From contig VAYJ01000003.1 of the NCBI GenBank assembly GCA_005888465.1, forward strand, positions 1 through 18,229: a stretch of 18,229 nucleotides of DNA. The letters are read 5' to 3'. The notes under the pieces are model-generated. The model saw only the letters and a program-made list of their open reading frames with translations. It was not told where the DNA came from and searched no databases. The DNA comes from Actinomycetota bacterium (GTDB taxonomy: Bacteria > Actinomycetota > UBA4738). The first letter of the stretch is position 1, and each line of letters starts with the position of its first letter. The position numbers and the translations under genes are program-made. Below, one piece after another: positions 7,999-15,112 of this stretch.

Positions 7999-10446
7999 TC
8001 AGGCGCTCCGCGTGACGAGGTTGACGAGCTTCGGGGGGCGCACGATCGTCTCGGCGACGACGCGGTCACCGACCGCCGCCCGGGCGCGTTCGGACGCCAG
8101 GGCGACCGTTCGGCACTCCTCCTCGCCGGCCGACGCCCTCACGGTGATGCGGTCGCGGACGCGGCCGTCCACCTGGACGATCAGGGTGACCTCGTCCTCG
8201 CGGGTCAGGGCCTCGTCCCAGGACGGCCAGCCAGCGTGCAGCACGCTCTCGGCATGTCCCAGCGTCTCGCGCCAGAGCTCCTCGGTGATGTGGGGCGCGA
8301 TCGGGGCGAGCAGCACGACGAGGCGCTCGGCGGCATCGCGCACCACATCGGCCGCCGCGCCGCCTTCGATCGCTCGCTGCAGCTCGTTCGTCAAGACCAT
8401 CATCTTGGAGATGGCGACGTTGAACCCGAAGCGCTCGTAGTCACTCGTGACCGCCTTCGTCGCTCGATGCGCCGCCCGGCCCAGGCGCTCCGTTGCGCTA
8501 CCGTCCGCATTCGCGCCCTTCGCGGCCGTGTGCACAGCTCGCCACACTCGCCCGAGCCACTTGTGCATGCCCGCGACGGACACCGTCGCCCAATCCACAT
8601 CGTCCTCGACCGGCGCCGCGAACATCATGGTCAGCCGGATCGTGTCCGCGCCCCACGTCTCGATGAGCGGCAGCGGCTCTACGACGTTCCCCTTGCTCTT
8701 GGAGAGCGCCGCGCCCCGGTAGATGACCATGCCTTGGTTCAGGAGCTTGTGGAATGGCTCGATGAACTCCAGGTGGCCAAGGTCGAACAGGACCTTGACG
8801 ATGAAGCGCGCGTAGAGCAGGTGCAGGATCGCGTGCTCGATCCCCCCGCTGTACATGTCCACCGGCAGCCACCGCCGCACGGCCTCGGGCGACCACGGCT
8901 CCTCGTCGTCCTGCGCCGAGGTGTACCGCAGGAAATACCAGGACGAATCGACGAAGGTGTCCAGGGTGTCGGTCTCCCGCTTCGCCGGACCGCCGCAGGA
9001 GGGGCACGTCACGTTCACGAAGGCCTCGTTCCTGGCGAGGGGCGACTCGCCCTGCGGCGAGAAGTCGACGTCGTCGGGGAGCACCACGGGCAGGTCGGCC
9101 TCGGGCACGGGGACCTCGCCGCACGTGGGGCAGTAGATGATTGGGATCGGCGGGCCCCAGGCGCGCTGGCGCGAGACCAGCCAGTCCCGCAGCCGGTACG
9201 AGGTCGCGGCCCGCCCGATCCCCTCGCGTTCCAGCCATTCGGTCACGGCCTGGATCGAGGCCGGCGACGGCGTCCCGTCGAACGGCCCGGAGTTCACCAT
9301 CACGCCCTCGTGCGCGAACGCCTCCGACATGTCGTCGGGGTCGACTTGGACGCCCTGCGGCTGGATCACCACCCGGACCTCCAGGCCGTGCTCCCGGGCG
9401 AACTCGAAGTCGCGCTGGTCGTGCGCCGGGACGCCCATCACCGCGCCCGTCCCGTACTCCATCAGGACGTAGGGGGCGACGAAGCAGGGCACGCGCTCGC
9501 CGCTCACCGGGTTCACGGCGTGCACACCCAACGGCACGCCCTCGCGCGACAGCGTCTCCTCACGCTCGGACACGTGCGTGCGCTGGAGCCGGTCCTGGAT
9601 GTCCCTCACGGCCGCCGACGTGCCACCCGCCTCCGCGAGGCTCGCCAGGAGCGGATGCTCGGGCGCGAACACGAAGAACGTGACGCCCCACAGCGTGTCC
9701 GGCCGGGTCGTGAACACCGGGATCCGGTCACCCGTCTCCTCGATCTCGAACGTGACCTCGGCGCCGTACGAGCGGCCGATCCAGTTGCGCTGCTGGGTGA
9801 GGACGCGATCGGACCAGTCGAGCTGGGCCATGTCGTCCAGCAGCCTATCGGCGTAGTCGGTGATCTTGAAGAACCACTGCGTCAGATCCCGCCGGACGAC
9901 CGGCGTCCCGCAGCGCTCGCACCGCCCTTGGACGACCTGCTCGTTCGCGAGGACCGTCTGGTCCTTCGGGCACCAGTTGGCCGGCGCCAGCTTCCGATAG
10001 GCGAGGCCATTCGCGTGGAGCTGCAGGAACAGCCATTGCGTCCAGCGGTAGTAGTCGGGGTCGGCCGTCGAGAGCTTGCGCGACCAGTCGAACGCCATGC
10101 CGTAGCGGCGGAAGGTTCGTTCCTGCTCGGCGATGTTGCGATCCGTCCAGGGACGCGGGTGCAGGCCGCGCTTGATCGCCGCGTTCTCCGCCGGCAGGCC
10201 GAAGGCGTCCCAGCCGATCGGATGCAGGACGTTCATGCCCTGCATCCAGCGGTAACGGGCGATGATGTCGCTAATCGCAAACGCCTCGGCGTGCCCCATG
10301 TGCAGGTCGCCCGACGGGTAGGGGAACATGTGCAGCTTGTAGAAGCGGGGGCGCCCGTCGTCTTCCTCGACGGCGCGGAAGAGGCCCTCCTTCTCCCAGA
10401 TGGCCTCCCACTTCGGCTCGATCTCTTCGGGGTTGTAGCGATCCAT
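7999..10446 (-). CDS. leuS: Leucyl-tRNA synthetase
   Basis: An 815-residue class Ia synthetase of bacterial type that charges tRNA-Leu in the cytoplasm. The ATP site has PYPSGDLHMGH (43-52; HIGH as H49-M-G-H52). The CP1 editing domain shows TRPDTLWGVTFFVF and VPAHDQRDFEFA, with the conserved Asp of the editing site. Zinc-type Cys pairs are present (CERCGTPV; CPTCGEVP). The second ATP motif reads A580-L-S-K-S584 followed by KGN, where most LeuRS have KMSKS, so the first Lys and the Met are replaced while the catalytically central SKS is kept. ATG 10446 gives the standard start MDRYNPEEIEPKWE and has AAAGGA upstream; the frame itself stays open further into the methyltransferase gene. Confidence 0.96.
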   Translation of the reverse strand: MDRYNPEEIEPKWEAIWEKEGLFRAVEEDDGRPRFYKLHMFPYPSGDLHMGHAEAFAISDIIARYRWMQGMNVLHPIGWDAFGLPAENAAIKRGLHPRPWTDRNIAEQERTFRRYGMAFDWSRKLSTADPDYYRWTQWLFLQLHANGLAYRKLAPANWCPKDQTVLANEQVVQGRCERCGTPVVRRDLTQWFFKITDYADRLLDDMAQLDWSDRVLTQQRNWIGRSYGAEVTFEIEETGDRIPVFTTRPDTLWGVTFFVFAPEHPLLASLAEAGGTSAAVRDIQDRLQRTHVSEREETLSREGVPLGVHAVNPVSGERVPCFVAPYVLMEYGTGAVMGVPAHDQRDFEFAREHGLEVRVVIQPQGVQVDPDDMSEAFAHEGVMVNSGPFDGTPSPASIQAVTEWLEREGIGRAATSYRLRDWLVSRQRAWGPPIPIIYCPTCGEVPVPEADLPVVLPDDVDFSPQGESPLARNEAFVNVTCPSCGGPAKRETDTLDTFVDSSWYFLRYTSAQDDEEPWSPEAVRRWLPVDMYSGGIEHAILHLLYARFIVKVLFDLGHLEFIEPFHKLLNQGMVIYRGAALSKSKGNVVEPLPLIETWGADTIRLTMMFAAPVEDDVDWATVSVAGMHKWLGRVWRAVHTAAKGANADGSATERLGRAAHRATKAVTSDYERFGFNVAISKMMVLTNELQRAIEGGAAADVVRDAAERLVVLLAPIAPHITEELWRETLGHAESVLHAGWPSWDEALTREDEVTLIVQVDGRVRDRITVRASAGEEECRTVALASERARAAVGDRVVAETIVRPPKLVNLVTRSA

Positions 10447-10464
10447 GACGATCCTTTGCGGGTT

Positions 10465-10487
10465 GCACTGCCGTGGCCCAGCAGTGC
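10465..10487 (-). promoter_or_regulatory. Hairpin in the leuS leader
   Basis: A perfect 7-bp inverted repeat, GCACTGC / GCAGTGC, with a 9-nt loop, between the candidate -10 box and the leuS Shine-Dalgarno. It could be a weak terminator for the upstream methyltransferase gene or a leader structure. There is no T-tract after it and no T-box-like sequence. Confidence 0.3.
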
Positions 10488-10491
10488 CGGT

Positions 10492-10497
10492 ATGGTA
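10492..10497 (-). promoter_or_regulatory. Possible -10 box of leuS
   Basis: TACCAT on the minus strand in the 68-bp gap after the methyltransferase gene. It would give a leader of roughly 38 nt containing the 10465-10487 hairpin and the AAAGGA ribosome site. No good -35. Confidence 0.35.
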
Positions 10498-10514
10498 CCG
10501 CGCGCCTGTCGCGC

Positions 10515-11270
10515 TCACGCGGTGGCGGACCGCTTGCGAAGCACCACGAAGTGCGAGAGTCCGAACGCGGCGGCGGGCGTTCGCTCGGCGCGGTAGAGGG
10601 CGGCCCGGAGGCTCCGGCCGAGCCTCGGTCGCCGCGCCACGACGTTGTCGAAGCCCGGATACACGTGGCCGTGGACGACCACATCGAGCGGCAGCTCCGC
10701 CCAGAGCCGGCGGATCGTCGGCTTCGTGTACGCGCGGGCGTGGGGAACCAGGCGGTCCCGCCATCGGTTCGGCAGGTAGTTGACGAGCGGGATGTTGCCG
10801 AACCGGTAGCGGCCCTTCCACACGATCCCGTGCGTCTCGAAGGGGTACAAGCGGTTCGGCGCGTAGATCACGATGGAGCCGCCGTCGCGGAGCACGCGCA
10901 ATGCATCCTCGATCGTCCGGCGGTCGTCCTCGACGTGCTCGATCACCTCGTTGAAGACCAGGACGTCGAAGGATGCATCGGCGAACGGCAACCGCTCCCC
11001 CTTGGCCACGACCATCCCCGGCAGTCCGGATTCCCGAAGCCGGTCGAGGGAGACGTCGATCCCGAAGGTGTGCGGGCTCAGGTCGCGGAAGCGCCGGACG
11101 TAGGTCCCGATGCCGCACCCGACGTCCAGGATCCTCGCTCCCTCGAGCGCCACGTACCGACGGATGAGCGCGAGGCGCCGCTCCTGGCCCGATCGCCAGA
11201 CATAGCTCGGCTCACCGAGCGTCGCCGCTTCGGGGGAGGGGGTTCGCTTGACCGACCTTCTGCCCGCCAT
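10515..11270 (-). CDS. Class I SAM-dependent methyltransferase (Methyltransf_11 type)
   Basis: A 251-residue Rossmann-fold methyltransferase. Motif I is ILDVGCGIGTY (47-57); TFGIDVSLDRL follows as the acidic-loop strand; DASFDVLVFNEVIEHVEDD and LRVLRDGGSIVIYAPN are the later motifs. This pattern is common in ubiquinone/sugar/lipid-type methyltransferases; the region GIVWKGRYRFGNIPLVNYLP recalls those acting in cell-surface polysaccharide pathways, but the substrate cannot be told from the sequence. ATG 11270 is chosen over an open frame extending to 11507 because it leaves a short tail before the fold and lies 8 nt after a TAACCT box. It is upstream of leuS, with a 68-bp gap, and divergent from the receiver gene at 11374. 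Confidence 0.85.
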   Translation of the reverse strand: MAGRRSVKRTPSPEAATLGEPSYVWRSGQERRLALIRRYVALEGARILDVGCGIGTYVRRFRDLSPHTFGIDVSLDRLRESGLPGMVVAKGERLPFADASFDVLVFNEVIEHVEDDRRTIEDALRVLRDGGSIVIYAPNRLYPFETHGIVWKGRYRFGNIPLVNYLPNRWRDRLVPHARAYTKPTIRRLWAELPLDVVVHGHVYPGFDNVVARRPRLGRSLRAALYRAERTPAAAFGLSHFVVLRKRSATA

Positions 11271-11278
11271 GGCGTCAG

Positions 11279-11284
11279 AGGTTA
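11279..11284 (-). promoter_or_regulatory. Candidate leaderless -10 box of the methyltransferase gene
   Basis: TAACCT on the minus strand, 8 nt before ATG 11270 with no Shine-Dalgarno. Same geometry as at lepA, rpsT, holA and the fur-family gene. Confidence 0.45.
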
Positions 11285-11373
11285 GCGGGCCTGAGCGCAA
11301 CCTTCCGCCGAGGCTCAGACACCGGGCAGGGAGTGCCGATACTCGAGGGGACCGACCCGGGAGGAGTACCCGC

Positions 11374-11898
11374 ATGCCTGAGGACGAGCCCGACCAGGAC
11401 TGGACGAGGGAGGACGCTGCCGAATCCCTGTCCCAGCTCGCCCAGTCGGGCGTCGGGATCCCGGTGGGCTCCCACGACGACGACGACGCCCTGGTCCCGC
11501 GGGTCATGGTCGTGGACGACGACTACGGCTTCCGCACCATGGTGCGGAGCTGGCTCGTCGAGGAGGGCGTCGACGTCGTCGCCGAGGCGCCGGACGGCCC
11601 GGAAGCGGTCGCCCGGGCGGCGCAGACGCACCCGGACGTGGTGCTGATGGACCTTCGGATGCCGAAGATGGACGGGATCGAGGCGGCGAGCCGGATCCTC
11701 GCGACCGAGCCCGACACGCAGATCATCCTGCTCTCCGCCTACGGCGACGCCTCGCTCAAACAGGCGGCGCAGGAGGCGGGTGTCTACTGCTACCTCATCA
11801 AGGACTGCCCGCCATCGGTGCTCTGGCGGACGATCCGGTTCGCGTGGACGCTCAAACTCAGCCTGCAGAACCGCGGCCGCGCCGCCGCCCAGGCCTGA
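11374..11898 (+). CDS. Stand-alone response regulator receiver protein (first of two)
   Basis: A 174-residue protein with an acidic 42-residue N-terminal extension and one receiver domain (about 43-165). The acidic pocket is VVDDD (46-50), the phosphoacceptor is D93 in VVLMDLRMP, and the switch residues are S121 and K143 in LIKDCPPS. No DNA-binding or enzymatic output domain follows; the tail RNRGRAAAQA is short. It probably acts by protein contacts, as in CheY-like or phosphorelay proteins. No histidine kinase is in the window. ATG 11374 is chosen for GGGAGGAG 7 nt upstream. A weak GATACT at 11338-11343 could be its -10. It resembles the receiver protein at 14018-14488. Confidence 0.88.
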   Translation: MPEDEPDQDWTREDAAESLSQLAQSGVGIPVGSHDDDDALVPRVMVVDDDYGFRTMVRSWLVEEGVDVVAEAPDGPEAVARAAQTHPDVVLMDLRMPKMDGIEAASRILATEPDTQIILLSAYGDASLKQAAQEAGVYCYLIKDCPPSVLWRTIRFAWTLKLSLQNRGRAAAQA

Positions 11899-11921
11899 CG
11901 AATCCCGCTCCCGCAAGAACG

Positions 11922-11948
11922 TGCAGCTGCAACTCGCCGAGGTAGACT
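11922..11948 (+). promoter_or_regulatory. Candidate promoter and dyad of the Fur-family gene
   Basis: TAGACT (11943-11948) lies 6 nt before GTG 11955, a leaderless geometry. The perfect 10-bp palindrome TGCAGCTGCA (11922-11931) covers the place of the -35 box and could be an autoregulatory site. Both readings are inference; the palindrome is seen directly. Confidence 0.4.
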
Positions 11949-11954
11949 TGGGGC

Positions 11955-12434
11955 GTGCCGGCCGCGAGCGCCCAATCCGTGATCGATCTGCTCCGAGCGA
12001 AGGGGCTTCGCATGACGCCCCAGCGCCGGGCGATCGTCGCCGAGATCATGAGCGCGAGCGGGCACATCACGCCGGTCACCGTGGCCCGGCGGGTCGAGGA
12101 TCGCGTGCCGGGCGTGAACCCCTCCACGGTCTACCGGACCCTCGACCTCCTGGAGGATCTGGGGGTCTTGTCCCACGCCCACCTTGAATCCGGAGCCGAG
12201 TACCACCGGCGCGCCGAGGCCACGCACGTGCACCTCACGTGCTCCCGGTGCGGCGCCGACGACTCGCTCTCGATCGGCGAGGCCGCGGCGCTCGAGGCGG
12301 TGGTGTCGCGGCATCGCGGCTTCCAGCCCGACCTCACCCACTTCGCGATCTCAGGGGTGTGTGCGCGGTGCCAGCGGGAACATGCGAGACCTAGTCCGCG
12401 ACGCGGCTCGCGTAGCGCTGCTCGACCTTCCTGA
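11955..12434 (+). CDS. Fur-family metal-responsive repressor (possibly nickel-type, Nur)
   Basis: A 159-residue Fur-family regulator. The winged helix is LRAKGLRMTPQRRAIVAEIM (13-32) to NPSTVYRTLDLLEDLGVL (55-72). The metal-binding half has H74, H76, H84, H91-V-H93, the first structural Cys pair C96-S-R-C99 and the second C136-A-R-C139. The family includes Fur, Zur, Mur, PerR and Nur; sequence alone does not give the metal. It converges with a NiCoT-type transporter, which favours nickel or cobalt. The tail after C139 (about 20 residues, Arg/Ser-rich) is encoded by the 44-bp overlap with the transporter's 3' end. It starts at GTG 11955, next to a TAGACT box. Confidence 0.88.
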   Translation: MPAASAQSVIDLLRAKGLRMTPQRRAIVAEIMSASGHITPVTVARRVEDRVPGVNPSTVYRTLDLLEDLGVLSHAHLESGAEYHRRAEATHVHLTCSRCGADDSLSIGEAAALEAVVSRHRGFQPDLTHFAISGVCARCQREHARPSPRRGSRSAARPS

Positions 12435-13491
12435 CCTTGAACAGGATCACCGAGCCCATCCACGTGACGACGAATGTCGCCACGATCGCGTAGCCCAGCA
12501 CCTGGAAGTTCAGCCGGTCGATCCAGCCGAAGACGCCCCCTTGCGCGTGCAGCTTCGCGCTGATGACCTGTAGGTACTCGATCGTGCCGACGCCGAGCGC
12601 GACGAACACGGACAGGCCCGTCGTCGTCATGTTGTAGTAGACCTTGCGGAGCGGGCTCGCGAACGCCCAGTCGTACGCCTTCGCCATGAACGCGCCGTCG
12701 GCGGTGTCCATGAGCGACATGCCGGCCGCGAACAGGATCGGCAACGCGATGATCCCCAGGAACGGGATGTGGCCCCCGCTCGGGCCGCGGCTCGTCGTCG
12801 CCGCGGCGGCGGTGACGGCGAGGAGCCCGACCTCGCTCGCGGTGTCGAAGCCCAGCCCGAACAGGATCCCCACCGGGTACATCTGCCAGCTCTCGCTGAT
12901 GAGGTTCCGGAAGCGCTTGCCGAGGAGCCGGTTCATGAAGCCGCGCTGCAGCAACAGGTCCTCGAGTTCCTCGCGCTTGTAGCTGCCGCGCTTCATCTCC
13001 CGCCAGACCTTCACGATGCCGACGAGCACGATCAGGTTCAGGATCCCGACGAGCCAGAGGAACGACCCCGACACCGTCGCCCCGATCACCCCGCCGATCG
13101 ACTGGAAGGTCTTGAGGTGGCGCTGGACGGCCTCGGCCGCGAAGGCGATCGCGAGCGAGAGGCCGAAGACGATCGTCGAGTGGCCGAGCGAGAAGAAGAA
13201 CCCGACCCCCAGCGGGCGCTTGCCCTTCTGCATGAGGAACCGGGTGGTGTCGTCGATGGCCGAGATGTGGTCGGCGTCGAAGGCGTGCCGAAGCCCGAAG
13301 CTGTACGCGAGGGCGCCGGCGCCCGCGTATACGCGCCCGAAGTCGTGGGCGTAGAGAAGGAAGAACCCCCATCCCAGCACGTGGAGGAGCCCGACGAACC
13401 CGAAGAACCCGCCGAGGCGCGCCATCTCGTTGCCCGTGAAGCGCCAGTGGGACCTCGCGCTCCCGGACCTGTGCTCGATCTGGACCGCCAT
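12391..13491 (-). CDS. Nickel/cobalt transporter, NiCoT family (HoxN/HupN/NixA)
   Basis: A 366-residue integral membrane permease, about eight hydrophobic segments. The NiCoT signature R68-H69-AFDA-D74-H75 (HX4DH) is intact in the second membrane segment, followed by the family motifs FFSLGHSTIV, LFGLGFDTASE and LFAAGMSLMDTADG. It imports Ni2+ and/or Co2+ for enzymes such as urease, hydrogenase or for cobalamin; none of these is in the window. ATG 13491 is chosen for GAGGGAG 5 nt upstream. Its 3' end overlaps the Fur-family gene by 44 bp, tail to tail. It is divergent from the SnoaL-like gene. A dyad over its -35 box suggests repression by metal. Confidence 0.95.
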   Translation of the reverse strand: MAVQIEHRSGSARSHWRFTGNEMARLGGFFGFVGLLHVLGWGFFLLYAHDFGRVYAGAGALAYSFGLRHAFDADHISAIDDTTRFLMQKGKRPLGVGFFFSLGHSTIVFGLSLAIAFAAEAVQRHLKTFQSIGGVIGATVSGSFLWLVGILNLIVLVGIVKVWREMKRGSYKREELEDLLLQRGFMNRLLGKRFRNLISESWQMYPVGILFGLGFDTASEVGLLAVTAAAATTSRGPSGGHIPFLGIIALPILFAAGMSLMDTADGAFMAKAYDWAFASPLRKVYYNMTTTGLSVFVALGVGTIEYLQVISAKLHAQGGVFGWIDRLNFQVLGYAIVATFVVTWMGSVILFKVRKVEQRYASRVAD

Positions 13492-13519
13492 CCAGGCTCC
13501 CTCGCAGGTGTGGTCAGTA

Positions 13520-13549
13520 ACGATACCGTGGTCCTGCATGTTCTTGCAA
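13520..13549 (-). promoter_or_regulatory. Promoter and candidate metal-regulator operator of the NiCoT gene
   Basis: On the minus strand: -35 TTGCAA (13549-13544), an 18-nt spacer, and -10 TATCGT (13525-13520), giving a leader of about 20 nt with a Shine-Dalgarno. CTGCAT-GTTC-TTGCAA (13534-13549, plus strand) is an imperfect dyad lying over the -35. It recalls the Streptomyces Nur box, TTGCAA-N5-TTGCAA, but with a 4-nt gap and two changed bases in one arm. Confidence 0.4.
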
Positions 13550-13636
13550 GTGAGGCTTCCCGCGTTTCGGGAGGCCTGTCGATCGCGGTCGTTCCCGTTC
13601 GTCGTCGGGGCAACCACCCAGGAGGAAGGTCCCGTC

Positions 13637-14061
13637 ATGACAAACGGCAATGCCGAGGTGATCCGCGCGATCGAGGAGGCATGGGGGAAGCAATCGGCTC
13701 GACGATCTCGACCGGCACTTCGCTCGGCTTCGACAACTCGCGTTCTGGGACGCCCGGGCTCCCCGCGGGGTTGGCGGGCGCGAAGATGTCCCATCAGGGC
13801 GTCATGCAGTCCTTCCCTGACCGGACCCAGGAGATCCTGGACGTCATCGCGGACGGCGACCGGGTGTTCGTCCGCTCACGCGTCCGGGGCACGAACCAGG
13901 GAGGGTTCCCGGCGTTTCACGTTCCGGCGAACGGGCGGCCGTTCGACATCGAGTCCTGGAGCGTCTACCGGCTCCAGGACGGCAAGGTGGTCGAGCACGT
14001 TGGGCTGAACGATGCGATCACCCTGCTGATGCAGCTCGGGGCGATCCCGGCCCCTGGGTAG
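13637..14061 (+). pseudogene. SnoaL-like / ester cyclase gene with two frameshifts
   Basis: Parts of one SnoaL-fold (NTF2-like) protein occur in three frames in order. Frame 1 from ATG 13637 (AGGAGG at 13620) gives MTNGNAEVIRAIEEAWG. Frame 2 gives NRLDDLDRHFA. Frame 3 gives FDNSRSGTPGLPAGLAGAKM, FPDRTQEILDVIADGDRVFV, GTNQGGFPAF, IESWSVYRLQDGKVVEHVG and the stop at 14061. Dropping one G from the run at 13683-13687 and one near 13726-13727 would restore a protein of about 140 residues, typical of the family. Either a decayed gene or base-calling errors. The 3' end overlaps the receiver gene at 14018 by 44 bp. Confidence 0.8.
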
Positions 14062-14488
14062 CCGGCTCCTGCGGCTCGCTCCCCCACCGCTGGCTCCAGG
14101 CCTCGCGCGCGGCGCGGAAGATGACGTCGCGCATGAGTCCCGGCGAGCATCCCTTGAGGAGGAAGGCGAACGCGCCCGTCTCCTGTGGGCTTCGCTTCGG
14201 CAAGAGCTCGTCGTAGAAGGTCAGGAAGACCACCTGGATCCAGGGATGGGCCTCCTTGATCGACTGGGTCGCCTCGAAGCCGTCCAGGCCGGGCATCCGC
14301 AGGTCCATCAGGACCACGTCCGGCCGGAGCCGGTCGGCCATGTCTACCGCCTCGAACCCGTTGGCGGCCACGCCGACCACGTCCACGCCCTCGTACTGCA
14401 GGATCCCATGCAGCAGCGCCAGGGTCTCCCGCCCGTCGTCCGCGAGCAGCACGCGGGGCACGCCGTTCTGGTTCGGTTCGTCCGGCAC
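14018..14488 (-). CDS. Stand-alone response regulator receiver protein (second of two)
   Basis: A 156-residue protein with one receiver domain (about 10-125): acidic pocket D17-D18 in VLLADDG, phosphoacceptor D62 in VVLMDLRMP, switch T89, and K111 in LLKGCSPG. It shares the VVLMDLRMP core and the unusual (I/L)K-x-C-x-P end with the receiver at 11374-11898, so they are probably paralogues. No output domain follows; the C-terminal 25 residues are Pro/Ser/Ala-rich and lie partly in the overlap with the SnoaL-like gene. GTG 14488 is chosen for GGAG about 8 nt upstream; GTG 14569 would add 27 residues. A TAAAAT at 14583-14588 could be its -10. Confidence 0.85.
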   Translation of the reverse strand: MPDEPNQNGVPRVLLADDGRETLALLHGILQYEGVDVVGVAANGFEAVDMADRLRPDVVLMDLRMPGLDGFEATQSIKEAHPWIQVVFLTFYDELLPKRSPQETGAFAFLLKGCSPGLMRDVIFRAAREAWSQRWGSEPQEPATQGPGSPRAASAG

Positions 14489-14582
14489 AGAGCTCTCCAG
14501 GGGCGCGAACGCCGTCGTTGTTATGTTCCTTCGGCCGAACCCGGCCTCACCCTGAGCCGCAGGCGCCACCCCCAGATGCCGT

Positions 14583-14588
14583 ATTTTA
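14583..14588 (-). promoter_or_regulatory. Possible -10 box of the second receiver gene
   Basis: TAAAAT on the minus strand, overlapping the stop codon of the upstream P-loop gene. It is the most AT-rich spot in this stretch. If used, the leader would be about 88 nt to GTG 14488 or about 7 nt to GTG 14569. The gap also holds a 10-bp palindrome, TTCGGCCGAA, at 14530-14539. Confidence 0.3.
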
Positions 14589-15112
14589 GAGCTTGGGCGT
14601 CCACCCGAGCCAGGCCAGGATCTCGCCCGCCACCTCCCGTACCGAACGGTCGTTCGACACCACGTGGTCCTCCACGCCGTTGGTGGGCGACGCGCGTACC
14701 TGCTCCGCGGCCCGGCGAAGGTCGTCCGCGCGGCCGGACGTTACGTCGGCCCCGAGCCGCCGCTCGATCTCGGGCCACGGGACCGACAGCCGGACGACAC
14801 GAAGGGCATCGGCAGGGCCGCGCGCAGCCTCTCGAGCTCGCTCGCCGCATGAATGGTCCGTGCCAGGATGACCCGGTCGACGCCGACCGCCAGGTAGTTC
14901 GACAGGACAGGCTCGAGGTTCCGCAGCATCATGCCGAATTCGGCCCTGTCGTCGTCGCTCCCCGCGTACCCCCATGCGAGGTAATCCAGGTCGAGCATCG
15001 CGTAGCGCACCGCCCGGCGCTCGAGCGCGTCGGCCACCTCCGCCGCGACCGCGCTCTTGCCCACGCCGAAGGGGCCCGTCAGCAGCACGGCGGCGAGATC
15101 GCCATCGCTCAT
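14586..15112 (-). pseudogene. P-loop kinase-like ATPase gene with one frameshift
   Basis: A small P-loop NTPase of the AAA_33/nucleoside- or sugar-kinase-like type; its substrate is unknown. The N-terminal frame has the Walker A GPFGVGKS (13-20), then YAMLDLDYLAWGYAG and GVDRVILARTIHAASELERL up to RAALP near residue 101. The C-terminal half continues in another frame: DALRVVRLSVPWPEIERRL, ADVTSGRADDL, VEDHVVSNDRSVREVAGEIL, then the stop at 14586. One added G at about 14810-14812 (CTGCCG to CTGCCGG on the coding strand) would join them into about 175 residues. As read, the gene is broken after about 123 codons. The ATG overlaps the thioesterase stop as ATGA. Confidence 0.8.

Noticed and set aside
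10447..10514. T-box or other amino-acid riboswitch before leuS
   Set aside because: Only 68 bp are available, there is no T-box sequence, and only one 7-bp hairpin is found.
7969..10596. A very long plus-strand open frame opposite leuS (about 875 codons)
   Set aside because: It mirrors leuS codons in GC-rich DNA and shows no family motif; leuS on the other strand is certain.
13588..13613. A sixth sigma-B-like site before the SnoaL-like gene
   Set aside because: GGGCAA at 13608-13613 is present, but the nearest GTT-type boxes have the wrong gap (11 nt) or poor match.
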